A DNA stretch of 64,000 nt, taken from assembly GCF_000237925.1 (NCBI RefSeq), contig NW_017386025.1, positions 62,001 to 126,000 of the forward strand. Reading direction: 5' to 3'. The translations under genes were made by a program, and so were the position numbers. Positions 11,701-26,700 of this stretch are shown piece by piece (positions within the stretch are counted from its first letter, which is position 1; each line of letters opens with the position of its first letter). A model generated the notes under the pieces. The model made no database searches. It worked only from the letters and a program-made list of their open reading frames with translations, and was not told where the DNA came from. This DNA comes from Schistosoma mansoni (taxonomy: Eukaryota > Platyhelminthes > Trematoda > Strigeidida > Schistosomatidae).

Positions 11701-14700
11701 TGATAGAACACCTTGTTTTCCTAGACGTTGGAGTTCTACGCCCACATGTGATAATGTTGCACAAAGTACTGGTCTTTTCGGCCGGAACACTGGGTTTGCA
11801 CCTTTTTTTCTAGTGACGATTTACTATCATTGTAGTGCAATGCCCCAAACCTGCATAAACGTCTATAAATTGATTCATGATTTTTGTGATATACCGCTAC
11901 TCTTCCTCTTTATTTAAAATTTTGTTGCATACGTTTCGTAGTAGAGTATCTTGAAGTCTGAAACTACAAACCAGTCTTAACCTAATAAATTTTGTATTAT
12001 CTAAACTTGTGTTAATTAAATTCTGTTATTTATTTACTCTGAACAAGTGGCTACATTAAGTCACAAAACGTCAAAAATACAATTTTTCTACCCATTAGGA
12101 TATAACAAGAAATATATTTATTACTAATAATTCAAATTATCATCTGATATGTAACATATTCCACTTATAGTCACATCTTGGAGTGTTAATGAGCACAATA
12201 GAACTCCGATAAGTTTCAGTTTATCACCTGTTGCGCTCACTGCAAACTGACTTGCAAGCTGCAGACTGGATTTCCTCATTTTAGTCCACGTTTTTCTGGA
12301 AAGGATTGTTATGTCTGGAACGGTATCTAATCGTAATCTTATCAAATGGCCATTTATCAGAACTTCAATAGGATTCCTGGCCGGCGTTTTATGTACTTGA
12401 TTTGCCGTAAATACACGAAAAGATTTAAATGGCTTTATATTTGAGCTGTATCTTCTTCAGAAACTTGATTTCCGGTGACTATTTTGCTGCTTGCAATACG
12501 TCTCAATGTTCAACAGTATAACGTTCCTTTCAGTAATGGTTTTTAAACGGACAGAAACTTGCAAAATGCCAAGCACCACAATGCCAGCACCTGACAGGGA
12601 ACTTTAGACTTTAGATGGTTTTTCGTTTAATGATGTGGACGTTGGAGTCTTAGAATTAGGACGGCATTTATTTTGATCACCGAACTGGACTAGGTTGGTG
12701 TCGTGTTTCGGGTTCGTTAATTGTTAATTTTTTTTTCAGCAACATCATTAAGTGTTAACGCTAGGTCCCGATGATAACGATGTTACAGTCTTGTACGAAT
12801 ATCTGCAAATATTTTAGACTTTAAACTACAGATAAGTACTAATGATTTAAATTGGCCTTCAGAAAGTTTTTAATTTGAACTGCTTTCACTCTCGATTGAC
12901 TATTCCAACATGTGTGAGGAAATCGTCCGCTTTGTTCATTGTCAGCTTCATGTATCAATAACGAGAATTAAAAATCGAAGACCAAACAGCTGACTAAGTG
13001 AATTGATGGTACCTGAAAAAGTTATTCACGTGGGTTTTGAGGCAATATAATGTTGAAACATTTGTCAGGTTCTTCTGCGCCGAGTTTCCGTAAAACATAT
13101 ACGTACTTTCCAAAAGTCTTTGTGATCTCCCAAATTAACATTAAACATGTCTTCGTAACGGCAAAACCAGGTGTCAAATGTTATATCTGAGGATGGGTTA
13201 TAATTAAACTCAGAAATATTATTGATGTTATTATCGAGCTTAAATACAAATACGGAGGTTGATAGTGTTTAGTTTCTAGTGATTTGAGTATCAGATAACA
13301 TCTCAATCACTTTGAACTGTCGTCCCAGTAGGCGTCCAAGCCTATCAGCAAAACGTTTAACTGCCATCCCCGTCGTAAGTTGTTGTGTCTTGTTTTGGGG
13401 TTCAGCACGGCCTAAGATGTCACGGATCTAGGAACAAAAACGATTGAGCTACTCTAACACGATCAGTTCTCTTCAGAACTGACAACAGTCAAATATACCC
13501 AACGCATCAAACCTTGACGGCAAACACAGGAAGACAGAATTGCAGGTTACTTGATATATGTGGTGGAACAGACAACTCAAAATTGTTGCGAAGTAGCAGA
13601 ATATGGCCTTCGAGCATGTAGTAATTTAGCGAAATAAGAAAACAGAACAACCAATCACAAGGCAAAGGTCATGTGGTCAAGTTGGTAGAAAGTGTGAGAG
13701 CGGTTATCGTTCCTGAAGAGATTCTAGCCTTCCTAATAAAGTCTGACTATTCTTGAGACAGCCGTAGCAGGATCGACATTCGTTGAGGCACTGTTGAAAA
13801 TCCGAAGCGCATATTTCGTCCTTGTGTGGGTCTCCTCGGCACTGCCCATCCATAGAACCTGAGACAAGACTAAAACCATTAGGTCTCGTGGCGAGCACTA
13901 AATCTACCAATTGGTCAACATTCACAATTTCTCATACAGCATAACGATTATCCAAATCCGCAGAAGATAGCGCGCCTTACGAACTGGAAGTCCAGTCCTA
14001 ACGTGATTTGCATTTCTCAAACATTTGCTGTGTCCTTACGCAACGGAAGTACCATTTTTGATCCAAAGAATCTGTCCTGAGCTTAACGTTCGGTAGATAA
14101 CTATTCTTTTTGAGTTTTACCCAAGTTAATAATTGACTGTGGTTCTGCCTCAGCTTCCTATTCAGTTTTTCACATCAAGGCCAGTTCTAGTGAATCGCAA
14201 CCTTTTGCACCAACCGTTTTTATCCGTTTTGGGTGTATTGTTTTTTTGTTTTACGGTCGTAAACGTTTGCTAGGATCTATTGGATAATTCACCATAGTCA
14301 TGAAGAATTCATGCACGCCATCCGGATCTTGTTTCGCCGTCATCTCTGGCACACAGTGTGACAAATGAAAAGGTTGGTTCCATGAATTATGCACAAGTCT
14401 CACAGTAACTGCTTACAAGTGATTTAGTAATTAGGATCGCAGGTGGGTATGTGGTACGTGCAAGAGGAATGCTGATGATTTTCTGAGCAACATCATTCTC
14501 TAGACGGGTCTGCGAAAAAACGTAATCCTAAAACGGGTAAACGAATGAAGACGCATAGTGAGGGATGTCGACAACGTTAGTATCGTCGGAGCATGCATCG
14601 ACACTTGTGATGATATGTTTAAGTCCAGCACCATCATGAAATCGACGATACTATACTCTCTCAGCGAACTCGGGTCCTCCAGCACAGGATCCCTAAATGC

Positions 14701-17700
14701 AACGGTGGTCCCCAAAAACTTTGTAGGCGATTGAAACCCCGTCAACAAAGTTCAAAAGAACCGAGTGTCACTGTCTAAGAAGTAGAACATCCCAGGTCTT
14801 GTAGTGAAATCAACTAATGATTAGGTCGGACGATCTACCTGTAAGACTGTCCAACCAGTCAGCAAGGAGCACGGGAATTCGATATACATTTCAACTACCA
14901 AACAAAAAGGTACTGAACCTGAACGTGCTCGAAAACCAGGGAAAACGATCATGGCTCGCGATGATTCTCTCATAATCATGAACCTAAAAAACAGCTCTGA
15001 CCTTTCAGTTCGCAAGACGAAAATGACAGGATGCTCTGGGAAGAGTGAAGCAGGAAACTCAAACTTCCCAAAATAGAGTATCTGACGGTTATACAGTTCA
15101 CTCGTGAGAGGGACTCCAAGCACCAAAATCACCCAAGATTCCTTCGTGTAACACTCACTAACACTGCTGACACACAGGATGTTCTGTTAGCTAGTCACTT
15201 ACTGAAATCAGATGGGGATGTAAGAATACTGCTCGATATACCATATTCTGAGCGCAATCTCATCAAGAACATTCCTAAGGAATCTCGCGAGACGTTCTTT
15301 TGCGGAAGAAATATCGTTGTGTCAGGAAAAACGAACCCTGACCGCTCAGACTCTGTTATTCGGGATTTGAAATCCATCAAGCAGTCTTTGAAGCTCAAAA
15401 ACATATTGACTCAACAATTGGTAAGACTAGCCAAGAAGGATGGGGATTCTAGACCACGGCGGATGAAGATAACCTTCCCATCCTCCCATATAGCGGCTGG
15501 AGCTCTCGAAGCATTTCGTGCTAATAGAGGATAGTTGCCGACTGGAATCCATATGCATCCAGATAGGCCATATGATGCTAGGATCAAGCACAAAACTGAA
15601 TTGGAGCTGACTATTCCACTTGTGGACTGCCAAGACCATAAAAAGCGTAGAATGGAAAGTGGCTACCAAGTCGGAAAACCCTGTGTAGGTAGGTTACCTG
15701 TCCATTTACATAAGACTCATACAGATAAAGAGGACGAGGAAACTTACACGATTCAAATTGGAAGTATAAAGTGATACTTATCTGATAGGAATATCTGAAA
15801 AATGTATCTTCTCAAATTAAGGACCGGGAGCTTGCAATACCCAGGATGTCTTTGCTTTGCAACGAGAGTCCATCACACAAAGTGCGCATTCATGGCCTCA
15901 TATGGAGTCCAGACCACAATTTTTTGGTCTTAAAGTGAGAAGAATATTATTCTTTTATTAACTTAAGAAGCTGTTCATGATCCCAGTCTAGACTGAGATC
16001 GTCCGTCTGAACAGTCAAGCAGCCTTAAACTAGAATCTTCGAGCGTCCTAAAGCACACCAGTAATTAACAGTCCATCCACTAGTATCAGTCAGCGATAAA
16101 AACGACTTTAGTTTGTACTAGATCTCTACGAGAATAAGTTGAAAATCCCTCCAGTGTTTTGCAGGACAGTATTGTCATCTCTTTATTCTTTCGTCCTACC
16201 TTGTGTTAAATTTTATTCAAGACTTTTGTAACTTTATCTTATTTTTTCCCCTCTTTTTTGTCCGAATCTTTATCATGTGACTTCGGTTAAGATTTAACTT
16301 TATTTGATTTCGCTACTGCATGTTCCCAGGTCGTTGACAATAGGGTCGTATCTGACTAAACTTAAGGTTACGGCGTGGTTAGGCTGATGATTGCTCACCT
16401 TTGATTGCCTGCTGGAAACGGTTACTCGAATTCTTGAAGATAAATATTTGATCCCATCTTGTTACTTACTTACTTACGCCTGTTACCTCTCGTCGAGGAG
16501 CATAGGCCGCTCACCAGCATTCTCCATCCAACTCTGTCCTGAGCCTTCCTTTCCAGTTGCTATTCATCCTTTTCATATCGGCTTCTAGTTCCCGGCGTAG
16601 TGTGTTCTTTGACCTTCCTCTTTTCCGCTTCCCTTCCGGATTCCAAGTTAGGGATTGAGTCGTGATGCACATTGGTGATTTCCTTAATGTATGTCCGATC
16701 CACTTCCAACGCCTTTTCCTGATTTTCTCTTCAGCTGGAAGCTGGTTTGTCCTCTCCCATAAAACGCTGTTGCTGATAGTATCCGGCCAATGGATGTTGA
16801 GTATTTTGCGTAGACAACTGTTTATAAATACTCGTACCTTCCTGATGATGGTCGTAGTAGTTCTCCACGTTTCAGCTCCATACAGTAGGACTGTCTTGAC
16901 GTTTGTATTGAAGATTCTCACTTTGAAATTAGTTGAAAGTTGTTTTGAGTTCCATACGTTCTTCAATTGTAGAAATGCTGCCCTTGCTTTGCCAATCCTC
17001 GCCTTTACATCTGCATCCGATCCTCCTTGTTTATCAACGATGCTTCCCAGGTACGTGAATGTTTCCACCTCTTCCAGAGTTTCGCCATCAAGTGTGATTG
17101 GGTTGGTGTTCTCCGTGTTGCATTTGAGAATCTTGCTTTTTCCTTTGTGAATGTGGACGCCTATCGATGCAGAGGCTGCTGCTACATTTGCTGTCTTCAT
17201 CTGCATTTGTTCGTGTGTATGAGAGAGGAGGGCTAGGTCATCCGCGAAGTCCAAATCATCTAATTGATTCTGAGAAGTCCATTCTATTCCGTATTTCCCT
17301 TCAGATGTCGAATTCTTCATAATCCAGTCAATCACCAGAAGGAAGAGGAATGGGGAGAGTAGACAGCCTTGTCTGGCCCCGGTCCTTACTGGAAATGCAT
17401 CTGTCAGCTGTCCTCCATGCACGACTTTGCACTGTAGTCCATCGTATGAGTTTTGGATAATGTTGACAATCTTTTCAGGAACTCCATAGTGTCGAAGAAG
17501 TTTCCATAATGTTCTCCTGTCCACGCTGTCAAACGCCTTCTCATAGTCAATGAAGTTGACGTATAGTGATGAGTTCCACTCAACTGATTGTTCAACGATG
17601 ATCCGTAGTGTCGCAATCTGGTCTGTGCACGACCTATCCTTACGGAATCCAGCCTGTTGATCTCGAAGTTGGGCGTCTACTGCGTCTTTCATCCGATTCA

Positions 17701-20700
17701 GCAACACTCTGTTGAAAACTTTTCCTGGTACTGATAACAAACTGATGCCTCTGTAGTTCTCACATTTGCTCAGATCTCCTTTCTTTGGTATCTTGATGAG
17801 ATATCCTTCTTTCCAGTCCGTTGGCACTTGTTCCTCTTCCCAAATCTTCTTGAATAGAAGGTGAAGCATGTTTGCAGTTAATTCAATGTCTGACTTCAGT
17901 GCTTCAGCTGGTATATTGTCAGGTCCTGCCGCCTTCCCACTTTTGATTTGTCTGATGGCCATTTTGACTTCTTCGATCGTTGGTGGAGTGACATCTATTG
18001 GAAGGTCAGTGTGGGCTGCTTCGATGTTGGGTGGATTCAATGGAGCTGGTCTATTCAGCAGTTCCTCGAAGTACTCTGCCCATCTTTTCCTCTGTTTTTG
18101 AATCTCAGTGATTGTCTTCCCTTCTTTGTCCTTGACTGGTTTCTCTGGTTTGCTATTTCTCCCTGCCAATTTCTTCGTTGTTTCATATAGTTGTCTCATA
18201 TTCCCTTCTCTTGCAGCTATTTCTGCCGTCGTTGCTAGTTCTCCCATGTATTTCTGCTTGTCGACTTTAATGCTTTTCTTCACTTCCCTGTTTGCTTCTG
18301 CGTAGTCTGCTTGTGCTTTGACTTCCTCTGCTCGTGTTCGGCTGTTGTTAATTGCTAGTTTCTTGTTCTTCCTTTCTTGAATTTTGTCCAGGATTCCCAT
18401 AGAGATCCATTCCTTATGATGATGCTTCTTAGGACCAAGAACCTCCTGACACGTTGAAGTTAGTGCTTCTTTTATCCCTTTCCAGTTGTCCTCCAAAATA
18501 GTTTCTTGTTCATTCAGTAGATCCTGTAGAGCTTGAAACCTGTTGTTGAGAGTTATCTTGAATTCGTGGAGCTTGTCAGTATCTCGAAGGAAGGCTGTAT
18601 TGAACCTTTGTAGTGCTGTTTGTCAAGTTGTCCAGTGTTTCTTTAGCTTCAGTCTCATCTTGGCCACAACCAGGTGGTGATCTGAAGCTATGTTAGCTCC
18701 TCTCCGGGTTCTCATATCTTCCATTGACCTTCGGAATTTTTTGTCGATACAGATGTGATCTGTCTGGTTCTCTGTGGTGTGGTCCGGCGAGATCCATGTA
18801 GCTTTGTGTATGCGTTTGTGTGGAAATATTGTGCCGCCTATAACGAATTTGTTGAATGCGCATAGATTTGCAAGTCCCTCCCCATTTTCATTTCTCTCTC
18901 CTAGTCCATGTCATCCAATTATATCTTCATATCCTGTGTTGTCCACTCCAACTTTAGCATTTAGATCTCCCATCAGGATGGTGAGGTCCTTTCGTGAGCA
19001 CTTCGCTATAATTGATTGCAGCCTTTCATAGAACTGATCTTTATCATCGTCGTTGCTATCATTGGTGGGTGCATAACATTGGATAACGTCCATTGCGATC
19101 CCTTGCTTCTTTGTTCTGAATGATGCTTTGATTATCCTGGGTCCATGAGATTCCCATCCCACAAGTGTATTTCGTGCTTCTTTGGACAGCATTAGAGCAA
19201 CTCCCTGAGTGTGTGGAGCATTTTCCCTTTCGTGACCGGAGTACAGCAGCATCTCTCCTGTACCTAGCCTTTGTTGTCCGGTTTGTGTCCAATGGGTTTC
19301 GCTGATTCCGAGTACTGCCAAGTTGTATCTCCTCATTTCCATTGCTATTTGACTGGTCTTTCCTGTCTCCCACATTGTCCGAACGTTCCATGTACCTATA
19401 GTGTTGCTCTGGTTGTTAGAAGGTGCATCGGTCTCGTGACCTCCGAAAAATTTCGGCTTTCATCATGAGACGTCATAATTATTCCTTCAACTCCCAGGGC
19501 AGAGTTGAAATGGTTTGAATTTTTTTTTCTGGTTAGCGTTTTTTAGCGAGTTTATCAATCTTGATGAGTCTGTATGGTGCTCAGTAAGATTTTCTAACAC
19601 ATCGAGGTGTCTAGTTAGCGTCATCTACAAGAAGCCCACTACTGAAATCGAGTTCGACAATCGTATGCTGGAAGGATTTTCCTGCTCTACTCATCTCGGA
19701 TACACTCATATCCTGATTCTAAGAGACTTCAATCTTCCTAGAGTCAACTTCGGTGAACATACGTACATTGGAGGTGACAACTCTACCGAAGCTCGGTTAT
19801 TCAACCTCATTGAAGATCCGGGATTATTTGAAAATGTCAATTCAGAAACTCGTTGGAGAAACAGTCAAACACCGCCACACTTAGACTGCGTATTTACTAA
19901 CTAAGAATTCCTAATTGATAACCTCTCAATCCTGGCTCACTTGGGGAAAAGCGATCACGCCATCATAGACCTCAATTTTATTAGCAAAACTGAGCTAAGA
20001 CATCCCACCAACAACAGGAGATGGAATTTCAAAAGGTTGGACATGTCAGCTTTACAGGACAATCTACACCAGGTGGACTGGGAAGTTCACCCTCAACTTG
20101 GTGTGGATACTCATTGGGATTTCTTACTGCACACAATCCTATATGCTATAAGGCAGTCTGTTCCACTACCGGTCCCCAAAATCTACAAGCAACCTACAGT
20201 CATCAAGGATTGCACTCTTCGTTTGCTAAGCCGCAAAAGGTATTACTGGGCGGAATACAAACGAACTGGTAATAACAGTGCATACAGGCAATTCAGGCGA
20301 GCAAGGAATATATGCACAAAGGCAACAAGAGAAGACAGGTTTCAATATAGAATAAAGCTTATCGATAAGTTTGTCTACAATCCGGAAAGCTTATTCCGCC
20401 GTGCAGCCTTTCTTCGACAAGCCAAAACCAAAGTTTCCTAACTGCTAGGTCCTAATGGCCCGATGACGGTGACGCCGCCGACATTCTGGCAGAACAGTAC
20501 TTTCGGACATTTCGACCGACCCATACTAACTATATTGATGAGAGCTTCACCTGCAACTCAACAGGACTCGTAACGAGACTATAATTTATGGACGACCTTT
20601 GAACAAATCTTAAGTGACCTTGAGAAATATTAGCCAATCAGCAAACAGTCAGTATAGAGTAAAAATATATTATACAAAACCAAAGAATTAAAGTGGATAC

Positions 20701-23700
20701 ACTCCTTTTACATGATCCAAAAACTTGTCAAGGTTAGAAAGAGGTTCAAAGGTTCTAAAATCGTAATGCATAAGGTAGAGAAACTCATCCATATGGCTCC
20801 ATAATAGTCGGTCTCTGGAGCTATGATATTGTCGCAAATACTCTCTCAGCCTCCAGTACATAGCTTCAATATTGTTTGCGTGTACTCCGATTGTGTAAGT
20901 TCGTCATTTTTATTACGCATATATCCCTACAATACTTACACCACTCGACAGCCGAAGCTTCAGTAACATCTGCGATTATTGCAGTCAATGTTACTAGTGA
21001 TTTTATTGTACAGTTCGCGGCAATTATTATAATTTGCCTTAGTCTCAATCTGGATCGAGCGAAAAAAGTTCCTATTCTAGAAGACGTCTTCCTCCAACAT
21101 ATATTACATCGAAGGACAACATCACGGTAGTCTGTCTAAAGTCTAAAAGTCATTTTATTACTGCAATTACAAATAAAGGAACTTTTTAGTAGTCTCATTT
21201 ATTGTAGACGCTTAGTTATCACGTCTTCTTTGAAATCCATTGTAAACCGATTTTACATGAGCACCAGGCACTGAAATTGGCGCTGTCACCTTGAAATCCC
21301 TCAAACGCTTCTGATTGGCTCGTCCATAAATTATGGTCTCGCAGACTCTCAGAAGTGAACCTGAACGCTGACTTGATGTACCGGAAACTGCAGCACCTAA
21401 AAAAGGCACAGCATGGTTTCAGAGAAGTTCACTCTTATATAACCAACCTGCTGACCGCGGTGGACTGATGGACAACCATCTTTAATCGCAAGGGAAAGGT
21501 CGACGTCATATACTTTGACTTCTCAAAAGGTTTTGATAGGGTTAACCATATATATCTTATCAATAAGCTCAAGCGACTAGGTATCAAATCACTTTTAACT
21601 GATTGGTTCACTTCATATCTAAAAATTGACATCCTAAGGTCAGAGTTAACTTCACTTTCTCTCAGGCTACGTAATGTCCTAATGGGGTCCATCAGGGTAC
21701 AGAACAAGGACCTCTTCCTTTCCTGATTTATATAAACAATTTTCCACGGCAGGTATCGTCTGATTTATTACTTTTCGCCCATAATGTAGGACTCTGGGAG
21801 GAAGTATGCAACCAAGAGGATAAATCGGCATTTCAGGAGGATCCGACTTGACTTCATAGTTGGGCAGATAACAACGGACCTATCTTTAACACTTCAAAGT
21901 GTAAAGTAGTCCATCTTAGACATGTTGCAGACTACAACTACAACTTAGGTGACCCCTCTGGAGGTATCCCAAGTTGAAAAAGATCTAGGAGTATTAGTAC
22001 CTTACGATCTGAAGTCTTACGCTGCGACAAAAATGCCTTTCGAACATAATCCTTAACAGTTTTATTCGTCCCCATTTAGAGTACGAAAACATAGTATTTC
22101 CTCTCTCACTCCGAAAGGTGAGGACGCTATTGGACGTATCCAGAGGCGAGCCAGGAAATCAGTTCGAGGACTGAAACTCAAGTCTTATGAAGAACGCCTC
22201 CAACTCCTGGACCTTTATCTATCAGAGTAAAGGCATATTAGAGGTGACCTTCTAATGACTTACAGCATCCTTAACACTTCTGGGCATCCCCCCCCTTAAA
22301 TACCTACTTAGGCTGAGTCCCAACACAAACCTTAGGAGTAACACCCAGAAACCGGAGAAAAAACAGCAGAACGGAGTGTAGGCACACCTTCTACCCCTCG
22401 GGAAAAGTCAATTGTTGGAATTCGCTGTCGGCTGAGCTAGTCCAAGCGACTTCCCAGGAGTCATTAAAGAGAAAACTTGACATAATCTTAAGGACTACTA
22501 TGATTTACCAACTTCTCTTCTTTGTCCTCCTTTATCGTTAATATGCCTAGGTTCTTATGTGGAGGCATCGGTGACCTACTGCTACTAAATACGTTAAGCG
22601 AAAGCTTCTATTTCATCCTAAAACATTATTTATTTAAATACATAGGTGTTGGTACAAGGGGGCACCAGATATATATGTGCTACACATTAGTGACGATCGT
22701 CTCATTCTTGATACGGTTAAACTCCATCGGTCACGAATTTCCACTAGAAATTTGGAGGCTCATTTCCGGGTTGGTTATCAGTGAACACATGTATATAGTT
22801 TGATGCACATTGCTGAAGAGTCTCAAGTTATGGTGGAATAGCTGATCGGTACCTCCTGGTTTTTTAATAACACTATAATTGATGGTTATCCATCCACTAG
22901 TGGGACATTACCTTAAAATCGATCTGTATGAATTTTGAATATATGTACAGGTTATTAAGTCAAGAAGTTTCATAATGTATGATCTACCAGTGATGCTTTG
23001 ACTTGGTTAGGATAAATTCAAGACTTTCGGCGAAGTTATCTGGAAATCAGTTTATAAAATATGGGTGAAGAATTTTAGGGGACCATTTGTTATCCCCTTG
23101 TCATAAGGAAAAGTAATATGCTAACATACTCTTACATATCATATTATCGGTTAAGGACTCACCATGACAACCGGTCGTTTCCTGAGCATCATATGCATCG
23201 TTTAGTCCACGGACATCACCATTCAGTATTATTGGAATATCAGTACCAAGGTAACAATGTTTAATTTTACAGTCGACCAATTCTTGAACCACATTCCATG
23301 AAGCACAGTCCCTGCTACGTTGTTGAGGTGTTCTTGCATGTAATGTAACCCAGTCAACACCCATTACAGCTAAACGTCGGACAAGTTCAACGGTTAGTTT
23401 GATCTAGTTAAAAAGTATATTTTAGAGTATTATAACAAACAAAATTAGATAGTTTTAATAGTTGAGATCATTGGTTCGAACCTCGCGAGGCGAGATCGCG
23501 GATGCGCACTGCTGAGGAGTCACAGAATAGGACGGAACGGCCGTCCAGTGCTTCCAGGTTTTCCATGGTGGTCTAGCTTCAATTGACTCATGATCTCGAT
23601 TATTAAAACTACTATAATATCCACAAAAACTCCTTCTGATGAAAATTAGATAAGTTGTTGAAATATCTAAATGACAAGAACAGGTAGCCCAGATGTTAAA

Positions 23701-26700
23701 GCAGGCCACCAATGATAAAGATAAGTGTTTATCGACTTGAGACTATTACTATCAGGATTTTTAAATAAAATATCAGTTATTTCAGAACAATTTTATTAAA
23801 TATGACAACAGCGATTTCCTCATCGATCTAAGCAAGTTGCTTTTGATATTTTTAGTATGATATGAGGATCTAGGAAATGTGGTCTACTGAACACTAATAA
23901 TGGGATAAAGAATATGAATTGAGCAACTATGGAAAAGGTTACTGACTGTTTTTCTTACGAATCACCTTAACTGGCTGGTTGTTCAAATGAAGACTACCTA
24001 ATGAATCCACTTTGGCAGGCTTAGATTATTTATTCGAATCAGTTATTCCGTAATTACTTCGCAGTGATAGCTCGTGATACTTTGCGGTTTGACCCAGATG
24101 AACTTAATTACTCAGCGTCCTTCATTCATGATTCAGAAATTGATCAATCTAGATCGATTTATTCATCAAATCCAAACTAAACAGAAGTATTTAATTATGA
24201 GGAACTGAAAATGGCTTGAACTAGCAGAACCAACAATGAAAATGGTAAAACATTAGTTAACGGCTACAACTTAGTACTGTCTACTCTAATTTTCACGAGA
24301 TTGAATCTATTTCCTTTGAGCTGTGTTGAAGCTATACATGAACTTTGAAAAACACATTCAACTTCACTGTCTATGATGTTGTATTTTTGGTTGTAGAATT
24401 TGTTAAAAAGCTGAATAAGATTATGGGATAATAGTTTTTTTGTCGTTTAGAAATTAGTTACGTATGTACGTTGTGTAGTTTTTCTTATTCATTTAACAAC
24501 TAATTCATGCACAGTTGCACATGTTAACATTTATTTGAATTTAACAAGTGTTACGTTATCGATGAATTAGCTTGAATTTAAGTGAATAAATGTGTTAATA
24601 AACAACACGAAATATTTAACTGATTTACACAGTAAACAACTGTTGAGATTTCGTAGCAGTATTTAAGTTAGAGCAGGTAATTTCCGAGCTAATTTCAATG
24701 AAATTGTCAACATACATTTGAAAGCAGACATCTAAACAGTCGGCTTCAAACAGTATAAAAAAATGTGTACTGTTGGTTATAAAACATGTTATTCTGAAAA
24801 GATATGATGTAGCTTCGTTGGATGACTAAATTAATCGGGTAATCTGAATAATGCTAAATAGACTGATATCTATAAACGAAACAACAGAGTTTTTTTATAT
24901 GACTATGGTAAATTCAAAAAGAATTAAGCTAATTTTTTTTATTGACTCAATAGTTAACCTATTTTCGTAAAGGATATAATAAACTTAATAATGAGGTACA
25001 ATTTAATGCATTACACTTTTTCTATAAATACTAGTGATTCTAACTGCTGCAACTCCCATTTTATCCAAACTAAAATATATAAATAGTACCTTTGGAATTG
25101 TCAACCTCGAAGCTGAATATATCCCTAATTTCTGAATTATTAAGTAAACTAGTAAAATTTCCAGGGATATATTGTTGGTAAGTTGTTAAGTCTATATTCC
25201 ATTAATTTATATCGAACAGTTCAATTTGACAGGTGGAAATGAAGGTTTTCCCCATCAAGTCATCGTTCACTTCAATAGTTTTAATACTTTATTATGGTAT
25301 CGGTGAGTGGTTCTGTTTCCTGTTAGGTAACGAGTTAAGAGTTCATGTATCCACCACTTGAGTTATGACTGCAATTTTCTCAGATTAAATATTCTGTCTT
25401 AGTAATTTTATAAAAACTAGTAAAATTTCCTCAATGGTACTGAGTAAAGATTTCCTTTTTTTAAATAAATAGCCTTGATTACGCTATTAGTATTCTTTCA
25501 TCAAAATACAGATAACTATATTACTACCGATGGACGGAATAGACTATCTGAAAAAAAGACAGTTCAATAATTAAGTTATATCCAGAGCACAAATGAATGT
25601 TAAAAAACTCATGAAAATTTTTTACCACTAACTGGATCGCATGAAAGCCCCTCTCCAACAGATCTATTACTTGTCGTTGGTATACGAATTTTAGCAGAAA
25701 TTGAGAATGGACCGTGAGATCGTGTTATAGACTTAAATTTATTTCCTAATTTGTTATTTTTGTCTAAATCTTCTATATCGTCCGACATTTTACAACTTTC
25801 CATGTGCGAATTACGCCATCGAGGAATTGTATTTCGAGCGGCATGTACAATATTGGCAATTTTTTCAGGTTCTTTTAATAGGGCTGATCCTAATCCACTA
25901 CCTATTGCCCAACTAGAATATAAAGAACAAAAGGAAATGATAATGACAGCATGAAAAAATTCGTTCAAGATATTTAACTAATCTTGTATTCGAACACCAA
26001 TATATGAAGGAAGAGTATTCTTTCCAATAAATTCTGTTCAGGTTTTATCTAAATTAATAATACAAAAAGTGACCAGACTTAAGGCAAGTACATCGTTTAA
26101 AACATCCGCTTGCAGCTCTTCTAGGGTTACTGCCGGTCACAATATAATTAATACTATGATTACTTCAACTAGCTTGCTATTCATTGTGTTAATCTCATTT
26201 TATTATGTTGATATGGTATAGGAATTAGGGCTATCACACAATTGTGACAGGCTTGATGTTGATTATAATTGATATTAGTAGAAATATTTCTCAATAGTAA
26301 GAATTATTTTTACTATTGTGTGACCTTTTTTCCATTGAACTATGTGTATACGGTTTACAAAGTCAGATAATTTACACGGTATGAAATGTTTTGAAGTCAT
26401 TTTTCAATTTCGATGAAAATATTTTTTATTATAATTCTTATTACATTTACACTAAGTCCAGTTACTAACTTGACACACCATATTAGCACAGAGGAGAGAT
26501 TATTAAGACAAATCGCAGAATCGTATATATAGTATTGGCGCCAGGGGTATTAGAAAACACTAGGAATGAACGATAAGATTCGTGAAGAAAACACAAATCC
26601 GTGAAATAAAAATTATAATTTAATTTTAAAGCTCAAGATCTACGGAATTGTAAAGAGGGAATGCGCCTGTGTAATTGCGAACTATTCTGAATCATGGTAT

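Larger units (their letters stand above)
14910..22525 (+). mobile_element. CR1-like LINE, interrupted by two other elements
   Basis: Pieces on the + strand keep LINE order: ORF1-like (14910-15774), a non-coding stretch (15775-16463), endonuclease (19552-20441), then reverse transcriptase (21342-22500). An SR2-like LINE fills 16461-19551 in reverse. A Merlin element fills 20574-21341. Parts are missing: the N-terminal half of the endonuclease and a stretch before the reverse transcriptase palm. Weak coding similarity and several stops mark it as an old copy. Confidence 0.8.

Noticed and set aside
14500-15669. Minus-strand open frames up to 103 codons
   Set aside because: They lie opposite the LINE ORF1 region and show no family features.
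16662-18305. Several + strand open frames of 65-162 codons
   Set aside because: They lie opposite the SR2-like reverse transcriptase and mirror its coding bias.
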